This document shows positions 25,658 to 33,060 of a stretch of DNA of 34,075 bases, in pieces. This stretch comes from Micavibrio sp. (GTDB lineage: Bacteria > Pseudomonadota > Alphaproteobacteria > Micavibrionales > Micavibrionaceae): positions 1 through 34,075 of the forward strand of contig NZAJ01000048.1 of assembly GCA_002687495.1 (NCBI GenBank), written 5' to 3'. The stretch's first letter is position 1, and each line of letters opens with the position of its first letter. The notes under the pieces are model-generated. The model worked only from the letters and a program-made list of their open reading frames with translations, was not told where the DNA came from and did no database searches. A program made the translations under genes and the position numbers.

Positions 25658-25897
25658 ATGTCATTTATTACAAACGATTTAAGTGTTCTAGCCTATGCGA
25701 ATAACTTCACACTCTGGCATTACACCAGCCAAGACGCAGATATAACAACAAGCGGCTATTTTGATAAAGCATCAGATATGCTGCGTGTGGGCGATCTTAT
25801 TATTGCGAATGTCGATACAGACGGCACGCCGGCGACAAATTTCTATATTGTCTCGGCTGTTGCAAGTGGCAGTGTCAGCATCAGCGCTTATGCTTAA
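25658..25897 (+). CDS. Small structural protein, probable decoration or head protein
   Basis: 79 residues, mostly beta-strand in character, starting MSFITNDLSVLAYANNFTLWHY and with the phrase ASDMLRVGDLIIANVDTDGTPATNFYIVSAV. Similar small proteins follow capsid genes in alphaproteobacterial T7-like phage islands (from memory), where a decoration role is likely. AAAGGA lies upstream. No specific function can be assigned. Confidence 0.7.
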   Translation: MSFITNDLSVLAYANNFTLWHYTSQDADITTSGYFDKASDMLRVGDLIIANVDTDGTPATNFYIVSAVASGSVSISAYA

Positions 25898-25981
25898 ACG
25901 CTAAGCTCTGAGTTAGTCCTCCCCCATATAGTACGCTGACACTGATCGCGTCTTTTGTTTATATATTGAGCAGTTCGCCCG

Positions 25982-26003
25982 CGCTTTGCTTTATCTCAAA
26001 GCG
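25982..26003 (+). other. Perfect hairpin after the decoration gene
   Basis: CGCTTTG (25982-25988) and CAAAGCG (25997-26003) form seven perfect pairs with an eight-base loop, followed by a pyrimidine run (TCCTTTCCTC). It may be an imperfect terminator. Confidence 0.4.
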
Positions 26004-26084
26004 TCCTTTCCTCTGTGCGCGTTTAAATGGCGCTGCTCATAACAAGACGCCTTTGCGTGTGCCGCTTTATGTATCGAAGCAGGT

Positions 26085-26173
26085 CTTGCGGCCTTATAAC
26101 TATGCCCTTTTTGAGAAAAGGCTATCTCCTCATTCTCGCCTTTTTTAATGTAGGTAGAGTGTGAGGCCGCAAG
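26085..26173. repeat. Long-range inverted repeat around a terminator
   Basis: CTTGCGGCCT (26085-26094) and AGGCCGCAAG (26164-26173) are exact inverse copies 69 bases apart, enclosing the terminator hairpin at 26116-26144. Within this non-coding gap (25898-26212) I also see ACGC/GCGT and CATAA/TTATG pairs around 26034-26080, so the region seems folded. It has no supported gene. Confidence 0.5.
26116..26146 (+). terminator. Terminator between decoration gene and tail genes
   Basis: AAAAGGC (26116-26122) pairs with GCCTTTT (26138-26144), followed by further Ts. It would stop the capsid transcript before the tail genes. Confidence 0.6.
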
Positions 26174-26212
26174 TACCGATTTTTTAACTTTAACAAATTA
26201 GGAATTAAAAAT

Positions 26213-26782
26213 ATGGCCTTAAATGATGTAGCTCTATGTGCGCGTGCCCTTATTCGTATTGGCGCGAGCCCAATCACCAGCTTTTCGGACGGCTCAGCCG
26301 AAAGCGAAGTGGCTGGCGCTTTATACGAGCCTGTGCGCGATGCGCTGCTCTCCGCTTATCCGTGGAGTTTTGCAACCGGGCAGATTGAGCTAAGTCAGCT
26401 CGAAGATGCACCGGAAGCAGATTTCTCTTATGCTTATGCGCTGCCGAATGATTATTTGCGCGCCATCTCTGTTGGCGGGAATGCGAAAGGGCGAGGGCTT
26501 AAATATCGCATCATGGGTGATGCACTTCATTGTGATGCGCCAAATGTTCTGCTCACTTATATTTACGCCCCTGATGAAAGCGCTTTTCCGCCATATTTCG
26601 ATCAAGCCCTCATCGCGCGTTTATCAGCTGAATTTACAATTCCCGTCACCGAGAGTACGTCTCGGGCAGAAATGCATTATAAGCTCGCAGAAAAAGAGTT
26701 AGATCGCGCCCGCCAGATCGACGCGCAATCCGATACGCCAAACGCGATTGATAAATTCACGCTGATTGATGTGCGGGGCTGA
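26213..26782 (+). CDS. Tail tubular protein A, T7 gp11-like
   Basis: Gatekeeper between portal and tail nozzle. 189 residues, nearly the length of T7 gp11 (196). Typical features are LCARALIRIGASPITSFSDGSAESEVAGALYEPVRDALLSAYPWSFA near the start and FSYAYALPNDYLRAISVGG. The ATG follows AGGA with suitable spacing. It is directly followed, after the cargo-like gene 26849-27124, by the gp12-like gene, as in T7. Confidence 0.92.
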   Translation: MALNDVALCARALIRIGASPITSFSDGSAESEVAGALYEPVRDALLSAYPWSFATGQIELSQLEDAPEADFSYAYALPNDYLRAISVGGNAKGRGLKYRIMGDALHCDAPNVLLTYIYAPDESAFPPYFDQALIARLSAEFTIPVTESTSRAEMHYKLAEKELDRARQIDAQSDTPNAIDKFTLIDVRG

Positions 26783-26848
26783 TATACTGGGATAGGTTTT
26801 GCTTATTCAAAAATTGACTGTCTGATTTATACTGTGCAATATAATGCG

Positions 26849-27124
26849 ATGAGCAATATTTCTAGCAACAAAAAACTCTATGCAGTGATCGCGCTAAGTG
26901 CCGCTTTTTTGGCTGCTGTGATGTCCTCTATTGATAAAAGAGAGCAAGAACCTGCTGCACCGAAGTTAAAGGTTGAGCCAAAAGTTTGCGAAATTGCGGC
27001 AAAAACACCTGCAGATATAAAAGCAAAAAACCCTTCTCTATATAGTGAAATTGATGAAGCTTGCGCGGCTCAAAATTTGGCACCAGACGTTCATGCTTTC
27101 TGGAATAGCTATCCAGGCTCATAG
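26849..27124 (+). CDS. Small single-span membrane protein, cargo-like
   Basis: 91 residues from the ATG at 26849 (the frame also has a GTG at 26834; neither has a good ribosome site). One hydrophobic helix (YAVIALSAAFLAAVMSSI) lies near the N-terminus, followed by a charged tail with two Cys that would sit in the periplasm (CEIAAKTP and DEACAAQN). No family is recognised. A lysis helper, superinfection-exclusion or other cargo role would suit it, but this is speculation. It lies between tail tubular A and B and ends at its own strong terminator (27151-27183). Confidence 0.6.
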   Translation: MSNISSNKKLYAVIALSAAFLAAVMSSIDKREQEPAAPKLKVEPKVCEIAAKTPADIKAKNPSLYSEIDEACAAQNLAPDVHAFWNSYPGS

Positions 27125-27150
27125 ATAAAGCACTGCATTTTTTGCACATG

Positions 27151-27183
27151 ACCCGTTCTTCGCACTGAAGGAACGGGTTTTTT
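27151..27183 (+). terminator. Strong terminator after the small membrane protein gene
   Basis: ACCCGTTC (27151-27158) pairs with GAACGGGT (27171-27178) in a perfect eight-pair stem, extended by TTC/GAA inside, with six Ts at 27178-27183. Confidence 0.9.
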
Positions 27184-27305
27184 ATGGCCTGCATTCTCGG
27201 GATTTAAGGAAACAAAGAATAGTGATTTTGGGCTTGTCTAAAATTGTAACACTGCGAGCGCAACCGCGAAGTGCCCGAAGGGCGAAAATACTAAAAGGAA
27301 AAATA

Positions 27306-29204
27306 ATGACAAGAATACGTGAAGTAAAAACCACCTTCACCGCCGGTGAAGTGTCTAGTGATTTGCTAGGGCGCGGGGATTTGCGCGCCTATGAAAATGG
27401 AGCTTTAGCGCTTCGGAATGTGTTTATTAAGCCAACAGGCGGCGTGCGCAGAAGAGATGGGCTAGGCTATATTGATACAGCGGCAGGGGCAGGTAAGCTT
27501 ATCGCCTTTGAATTTAACACCGAGCAAACATATCTGTTGGTCATCACAGATGCACAGATTGATATCTATGCGGATGGGGTGAAGGAAGCGACTATAGCTG
27601 CACCATGGAGCGCGAGCCAAATCGATCAGCTCGCTTGGACTCAGAGCGCCGATACGCTGCTTTTGACTCACCCTGATGCTCCGCCCAAAAGGTTGGTGCG
27701 CACAGGGGCAGGCAGTTGGAGTTTGCTAAGCTGGAGCTTTTTCAGCGATGAAAATATTATTTATCAACCCTATTATAAATATGCAGACTCTGAAGTCAGC
27801 GTGACCCCGAGCGCTGTGAGCGGCGATATTACTCTCACCGCCTCCGCAAGTGTCTTTGAGGCTGATCATGTTGGAACACGTATGCGCGTTGCAGGTGCAG
27901 AGCTTGAGATTACAGATTTTGACTCAGCGACAGTTGTAAGCGCAACAACGATTGAGGATCTGCCCTCAAGCGATGAAACAATCGACTGGTTCGAGCAAGC
28001 GTTCAGCCCGGTGCGTGGTTACCCCGCGACAGTCGCTTTCCACCAAGATCGCCTTGTGATAGGAGGCTCAAGAGATTTGCCAAACCGTATGTGGTTTTCC
28101 AAAAGCGGAGATCTCTTTAATTTTGATTTGGGAGAGGGCTTGGATGATGAAGCGATAGAGTTCTCAATTCTCTCTGATCAGGTCAATGCAATTCGAGCAG
28201 TTTTTTCCAGCCGGCACTTGCAGATTTTCACCTCAGGCGCGGAATGGGTCGCAACAGGTGACCCGCTAACCCCAACAAGTGTGCAAGTTAGCCGCCAAAC
28301 ACGTATTGGCTCAGTCGTGGATAGGCATTTAAGGCCGGTAACCGTGGATGGGGCGACGATTTTTGTAGCACGTAATAAGGAGCAAATTCAGGAATATATC
28401 TATACCGACTTAGAGGAGGCGTATCAGTCTAATGATTTAGCGCTGCTCTCGCGTCATGTCATTCAATATCCTGTTGATATGGATTATGACCCTAAAAAGC
28501 GCCTTTTATTTGTGGTGCGTGAGGATGGAGCCTTTGCAGCGCTCACAGTTTTTCGCGCCGAACAAGTCTCCGCGTGGACGCTGCATGAAACGGATGGGCA
28601 AGTGCTCTCTGTCGCTGTAGTGGGCGAGGAGGTTTATATGCTGATTTTAAGAAATGGCCAATATCTCATAGAGTTACTCGATCAATCTTTATATATGGAT
28701 TCAGCACTGAGTGGTGAAAGCGGCGCCGCGACGACAAGTTGGTCAGGTCTAGATCACTTGGAAAACAAGCAAGTCTCTATATTGGCGGATGGGCAGGTTG
28801 CCGCCTCACAAATAGTCGCCAGTGCGCAAGTCAATCTCGAAGAGGCCGCAAATGCGGTGCAGATAGGCTTACCTTTTACGCATAAAATAGAGCCACTGCC
28901 TCCGAGCGAACTAGGAGCGGCAGGTGGTGGACGCAAAATTCGCTTGGTTGAAGCAGCTTTTCGCTTAAAGGATACGCAAAGCCTGAATGTCGATTTAGGG
29001 CGCGGTCTTCGCGATATTCCCCTGCGTCAAATTGGCGAAGATGAAGTCCTTGACGAGCCGCCACCCCAAATCAGCGGCGATATAAAGCTGCGCGGTTTAG
29101 GCTGGGTCAATGATTCAATAAAGCCGCTTTGGACGATCGAGCAAGCTGATCCGTTAAGCTTCACGCTGCTCAGTGTAACCACGCAAATCAAAGTAAATGA
29201 CTAA
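27306..29204 (+). CDS. Tail tubular protein B (nozzle), T7 gp12-like
   Basis: Forms the tail nozzle. The start at 27306 (MTRIREVKTTFTAGEVSSD) is supported by AAAGGA upstream; the frame runs further back to 27222 but without a ribosome site. The typical opening LLGRGDLRAYENGALALRNVFIKPTGGVRRRDGLGYID is clear, with later phrases such as GSRDLPNRMWFSKSGDLFNF and TSVQVSRQTRIGSV also common to gp12-like proteins. The 632 residues are shorter than T7 gp12 (794). A terminator (27151-27183) lies just before it, so a promoter is needed in 27184-27300, though none is obvious. Confidence 0.9.
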   Translation: MTRIREVKTTFTAGEVSSDLLGRGDLRAYENGALALRNVFIKPTGGVRRRDGLGYIDTAAGAGKLIAFEFNTEQTYLLVITDAQIDIYADGVKEATIAAPWSASQIDQLAWTQSADTLLLTHPDAPPKRLVRTGAGSWSLLSWSFFSDENIIYQPYYKYADSEVSVTPSAVSGDITLTASASVFEADHVGTRMRVAGAELEITDFDSATVVSATTIEDLPSSDETIDWFEQAFSPVRGYPATVAFHQDRLVIGGSRDLPNRMWFSKSGDLFNFDLGEGLDDEAIEFSILSDQVNAIRAVFSSRHLQIFTSGAEWVATGDPLTPTSVQVSRQTRIGSVVDRHLRPVTVDGATIFVARNKEQIQEYIYTDLEEAYQSNDLALLSRHVIQYPVDMDYDPKKRLLFVVREDGAFAALTVFRAEQVSAWTLHETDGQVLSVAVVGEEVYMLILRNGQYLIELLDQSLYMDSALSGESGAATTSWSGLDHLENKQVSILADGQVAASQIVASAQVNLEEAANAVQIGLPFTHKIEPLPPSELGAAGGGRKIRLVEAAFRLKDTQSLNVDLGRGLRDIPLRQIGEDEVLDEPPPQISGDIKLRGLGWVNDSIKPLWTIEQADPLSFTLLSVTTQIKVND

Positions 29205-29233
29205 TTATAGATCAAGATAAAGGAGTATCTTTA

Positions 29234-29752
29234 ATGGGTGCAGTAACATCAATCGCCAGCGGTCTTGGCTCAGTCGCCTCAACGCTTGGCACGGTCAATA
29301 CGATCGTTGAAACAGTAGAAACGCTAAGCGGGAATTCGGCTGAAAAACAAGCGCAAGATTTAGCGCTGCGTCAACTTCAAGACGCTCAAAACTTACAGCA
29401 ATCACAACTGGCGCAGCAAACAGCGCTAGATAGACAGCAGCTAGCAGATGCGCAGGCGCAGGAGGAAAAAGAGCGTAAAGATGCTCTTAAACGCGCAGTC
29501 GCAGCGCAGCGCGCAAGCTATGGCGCGAGTGGGGTAAGCTCTTCTGGTGGCAGCGCACAAGCTGTCTTGTTGGGGATGTTTGATCAAACCGAAGATGAGT
29601 TAGAAGCGGCTCGTAAATCAACGGCGCTTAAAAATGCAGCCCTCGATCTGGAGCTGGAACAAAGTAAAGCACTTAATGTTTTGCAATATTCTCAGCTCCA
29701 GCAAAGCCAAAAACTCAATGATGAAATCGATAGTTTTAGCGATTTATTTTAA
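29234..29752 (+). CDS. Probable internal virion protein, T7 gp14-like position
   Basis: 172 residues, Gln- and Ala-rich with strong coiled-coil character (QDLALRQLQDAQNLQQSQLA and similar). The N-terminus is Gly/Ser/Thr rich (GAVTSIASGLGSVASTLG) and might insert into membrane. Its place between the nozzle and the tail fibre corresponds to T7 gp14, an internal/ejection protein of similar length (196), but T7 gp15- and gp16-like genes are absent. The assignment is by position and composition only. AAGGAG precedes the start. Confidence 0.6.
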   Translation: MGAVTSIASGLGSVASTLGTVNTIVETVETLSGNSAEKQAQDLALRQLQDAQNLQQSQLAQQTALDRQQLADAQAQEEKERKDALKRAVAAQRASYGASGVSSSGGSAQAVLLGMFDQTEDELEAARKSTALKNAALDLELEQSKALNVLQYSQLQQSQKLNDEIDSFSDLF

Positions 29753-29778
29753 TTTTTTAAATCAGGAGTAACCTCAAA

Positions 29779-31806
29779 ATGACCGAGCATGTGAAAATGC
29801 CCGCTATAACGCCGATCGTGCGTTATGTGGCAAATGGTGAGCAAGTTGAGTTTGAATATGGCTTTCCGATCTTCGCCTCTGAAGATTTAGCGGTTTATAT
29901 AGATGGCGCAAAGCAGGTCAGCGGCTATAATATCTCTGGCGCTGGGCAAACTGCCGGAGGAAGTGTGAGCTTTGAAGCGGCTCCCAATGAGGGGGCAGTC
30001 ATAACGCTGGCGCGTGAACTACCAATTGAGCGTATTACTGACTTTCTTGAAGGCGGTGATTTTAGCGCCTTATCGATCAATACAGAGCTGGACTATATGG
30101 TCGCAGCCCTGCAACAAGTTAATCGCGAAAATGATTTGATGTTGCGCTATAGCGATCATGAAACGCCAGCGAATGTCGAACTACCCAGCCGATCTGAGAG
30201 AGCAAATAAAGCGCTGGGCTTTGATGGTGATGGTCATCCGGTAGCACTAAGTCTTTCTGAAGCGGTGGTGAGTGCGCCGAGCGATTTTATGGCGCAAGGC
30301 ACAGGTGCGGCTACGCGTCTTTCGAGTGACAAGCTTGCTGATATGATTTCGATCAAGGATTTTGGCGCCATAGGCGATGGCCTTACCAATGATACAAATG
30401 CGATCATAAATGCGTTAAGTGCACATGACACGATCTATATCCCGCCAGGTGAATATCTCATAAGCTCCACTATTCAAATTGGCGCAGGAAAAACCATAGT
30501 CGGTGCGGGCGATAGTGCGATCCTTAAATGTCAAAGTAATAGCTTTAATGCTTTAGAGCTTGTTGCTGATTTTATTAAGCTTTCTGGTTTTAGGATTGAA
30601 GGTGGCGATATCGGTATTAAACTCTATGGCTTGCTTAGGCCTGTTGTTCAGCTCAGCATCACAGACATCACGCTCATTGGCCCCAATATTGGCGTGCAGC
30701 TTGATGGCTATGACGATACGAATAAGCCTTGTTATTGGAATAACTTCTCACGCATTCTTGTGGAGCAGCCTGCGCAATATGGCTTTCACCTAACGCTCAG
30801 TGGAAACGGCGATACCCCGAATGCGAATAAGTTCCATGCTTGCAGGGTATATAGCCATGGCGCCGCTATAACGGGCGCTGGCTTTTATATTGAGCATGGG
30901 CGCTATAATAATGCTTTTATTGATTGTGAAGCCAATGTCGATGGCGGCGCAGATGGGTGCTTTATTATTGGTGCAGGGGCAGGGGAGACGATCCTGATTA
31001 ACCCCTATGCCGAGAGCTTTAACCTTGTTCCTAATGTAAAGCTTGAAGCCAGTTCTTCCGAAACCTCGATATATAATCTGCTCTCGGTCAGTAATGGCGC
31101 AGCAATTTATGATCTTTCAGGTGGAGCATATAGTGCTTATAATGCAGGCTATCCGAACAAGAATTACCTGCAAAAAACAGCCTGTGTCGATATGCTCTCA
31201 ACCCTGCAGAGATACGACACTGAATATATAGATTCGAGTGGTGGCGTTTCTTTGGATTTATCGCACTCTATTCATTTGGTTTCAAGCTATGGCGGCGCAT
31301 TAACCGTCAATCTTCCGCAGGCATCCGAGAGCACAGGCGCAATGATGGTCATTAAGAAAACAGATAGCTCTGCCAATGTGATAACAGTCGCAGAAACCGA
31401 TGGAAATGGCCCCGATGGGCGTAGCTATTTTCTAGGCGTTGAAAATGATTATGTGATGATGCTCTCAAATGGTGCTGAATGGTTTGTAATTGCCTCAAAT
31501 AGATCACCTGGAAATACGCGCTATTATGATGGCACGGGCACATATGACATCGATATGGCCACCGATACATATCTATTATCTAGCTATTCAGGAACGATGA
31601 CAGCGCGCTTACCGCCCGCAGATGCAGCAGAGGCTGTGGGCCGCACAATTACGATCAAAAAGACCGACAGCTCCTCAAATGTTATCACAGTGAGCGAGCA
31701 AGGCGGTTCTGGTCCAGATGGATATGCACAGCCGCTTTCCTCTCAATATGACGCGCTGAGTGTCGTCTCTGATGGAAATCAATGGTACATCATTTCTAAA
31801 TTCTAA
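29779..31806 (+). CDS. Tail fibre/spike with pectate-lyase-like domain and tandem C-terminal modules
   Basis: Receptor-binding protein of 675 residues. Residues 1 to about 150 resemble the T7 tail fibre virion-binding domain (VANGEQVEFEYGFPIFASEDLAVYIDGAKQ). Residues about 190-470 form a right-handed beta-helix of the pectate lyase superfamily (KDFGAIGDGLTNDTNAI, YIPPGEYLISS), common in depolymerising spikes. The end holds two related modules of about 100 residues, marked by IKKTDSSANVITV (from residue 525) and IKKTDSSSNVITV (from 626). This could bind or cut capsular polysaccharide; active residues cannot be assigned. AGGAG precedes the start. Confidence 0.88.
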   Translation: MTEHVKMPAITPIVRYVANGEQVEFEYGFPIFASEDLAVYIDGAKQVSGYNISGAGQTAGGSVSFEAAPNEGAVITLARELPIERITDFLEGGDFSALSINTELDYMVAALQQVNRENDLMLRYSDHETPANVELPSRSERANKALGFDGDGHPVALSLSEAVVSAPSDFMAQGTGAATRLSSDKLADMISIKDFGAIGDGLTNDTNAIINALSAHDTIYIPPGEYLISSTIQIGAGKTIVGAGDSAILKCQSNSFNALELVADFIKLSGFRIEGGDIGIKLYGLLRPVVQLSITDITLIGPNIGVQLDGYDDTNKPCYWNNFSRILVEQPAQYGFHLTLSGNGDTPNANKFHACRVYSHGAAITGAGFYIEHGRYNNAFIDCEANVDGGADGCFIIGAGAGETILINPYAESFNLVPNVKLEASSSETSIYNLLSVSNGAAIYDLSGGAYSAYNAGYPNKNYLQKTACVDMLSTLQRYDTEYIDSSGGVSLDLSHSIHLVSSYGGALTVNLPQASESTGAMMVIKKTDSSANVITVAETDGNGPDGRSYFLGVENDYVMMLSNGAEWFVIASNRSPGNTRYYDGTGTYDIDMATDTYLLSSYSGTMTARLPPADAAEAVGRTITIKKTDSSSNVITVSEQGGSGPDGYAQPLSSQYDALSVVSDGNQWYIISKF

Positions 31807-31827
31807 TCTTATAAGGATGGTTCTTAC

Positions 31828-32106
31828 ATGCCTGAAATAGAAGCAAAAATGCGCGATGATATTGCGGCATTTCTTCCCGCTGCCATCGAGGTGGCAATAC
31901 TCTCATATCAACGCTTTGCCGAAGAAGAGGCTAGTGCTATTACAGCTCTAAAAGCTAAAGAGTTTAAATTGCATCACGACGCATGCAAAATGGCGCTCGC
32001 TCATATCGAACTCTTATTAAAGCTTGTTTCTATCGCAGGGATTGAGCCACCTGAGAATATAATTGATTTGGAACAAATCATCGCCAATGCCCATAATTTG
32101 CCATAA
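31828..32106 (+). CDS. Phage hypothetical protein, candidate small terminase
   Basis: 92-residue all-helical protein (DDIAAFLPAAIEVAILSYQRF, FKLHHDACKMALAHIELLLKL). It lies after the fibre gene and, apart from one interposed gene, before the large terminase, where T7 has gp18 (89 residues), the small terminase. Size and position fit, but no sequence motif proves it. AAGGA lies upstream. Confidence 0.55.
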   Translation: MPEIEAKMRDDIAAFLPAAIEVAILSYQRFAEEEASAITALKAKEFKLHHDACKMALAHIELLLKLVSIAGIEPPENIIDLEQIIANAHNLP

Positions 32107-32169
32107 AAATTGACATAATTTATAGACTACGTTATAACGACGGCCTTCGATAAAAAATATGGATATTTT

Positions 32170-32967
32170 ATGAGCTTTGGGCCTCCACGTAATGAAGGAA
32201 AAGGGTATGTAGCTATTCTGGCTGCTGCTAGTATTGTTGTTACGACAGCTGTAACAGTTTTGTATGATAATCCAGCGTTCGAGAATGTGTTGCGTCCTTT
32301 CAAAAGCATGTTTGCCGGCTCACATCTTGATGTTCCAGAAAAGCCTATAGAGCAGCGCGCTCCAATAAGCGAATCGCAAAAAAGCGGTTATGAACTCATG
32401 CAACTCGCTTTAGATTGTTTTCAAGGTGAAACTAGCTATGAAACGTACCCTTTTGATGAAAGCCCCATTAAAAGAGGTTATGGCGCGAATAACATCAGCG
32501 AGAAACCTGAAGATGCCCCTGAATGGCTGTGGAGCTATATGCAGGATAGAGCAAGTAGAGCTGGTGAAAAGGTTATGGATGTGGATCTGAGCTATGATAG
32601 AAGTTCAATCGAACCAAATGAATATGCAGGCAAAGCCATTAATGATTTGGCTGATAAGTTTCGAAAATATGCAGATGACCCCAATATTGTCTTCTATGTA
32701 TATGGGAGCAGTGATGGAACGTATAAAGAAAATACACCAGCTTATGTTCAGTATAAAACGTCTCTACAGCGTGTTAATGTAATATTGGAGGCGTTTAATG
32801 TGGCAGGCATTCACCCAGAGCGTGTTTGCCGTGGGGTCGCAGGTGTTAGTCATAAACTGGCAGGGCAAAATAGACCTGATATGAGGTCTGTAGATATTAT
32901 GGGTTTCAATATTGATTTGAAAAATCTTCAAAAAACCTATGTTGAGAACGCTTTTAAGCCTCAATAA
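32170..32967 (+). CDS. OmpA-like-domain membrane protein, cargo-like
   Basis: 265 residues. One hydrophobic segment (AILAAASIVVTTAVTVLY, residues about 15-32) anchors it, with a large remainder that would be periplasmic. The last third (FYVYGSSDGTYKE, then LQRVNVILEAFNVAGIHPERVCRGVAGVSH and RPDMRSVDIMG) follows the OmpA C-terminal pattern (GxxD, RAxxVxxxL, GI.xxR, NRRVxI), but several key residues differ, and whether it binds peptidoglycan is open. It separates the putative small terminase from the large one and ends at its own terminator, so it looks like an added gene. Confidence 0.62.
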   Translation: MSFGPPRNEGKGYVAILAAASIVVTTAVTVLYDNPAFENVLRPFKSMFAGSHLDVPEKPIEQRAPISESQKSGYELMQLALDCFQGETSYETYPFDESPIKRGYGANNISEKPEDAPEWLWSYMQDRASRAGEKVMDVDLSYDRSSIEPNEYAGKAINDLADKFRKYADDPNIVFYVYGSSDGTYKENTPAYVQYKTSLQRVNVILEAFNVAGIHPERVCRGVAGVSHKLAGQNRPDMRSVDIMGFNIDLKNLQKTYVENAFKPQ

Positions 32968-32993
32968 CAAATTAAGCATATAAAACTTTAAAC

Positions 32994-33023
32994 AAGCCGC
33001 GCCTCTATGGATGCGGCTTTTTT
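32994..33023 (+). terminator. Terminator after the OmpA-like gene
   Basis: AAGCCGC (32994-33000) pairs with GCGGCTT (33013-33019), followed by T run to 33023. Confidence 0.85.
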
Positions 33024-33060
33024 AATGCGCATTTTAAAACTCATAAATCGGCGAGGTCCC

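Noticed and set aside
25966-26148. 60-codon frame in the decoration/tail gap
   Set aside because: It starts at TTG without a ribosome site and runs through several hairpins and a terminator.
26814-26845. Promoter TTGACT with TATAAT before the small membrane protein gene
   Set aside because: The spacing is 20 bases and the start of transcription would fall beyond the ATG at 26849.
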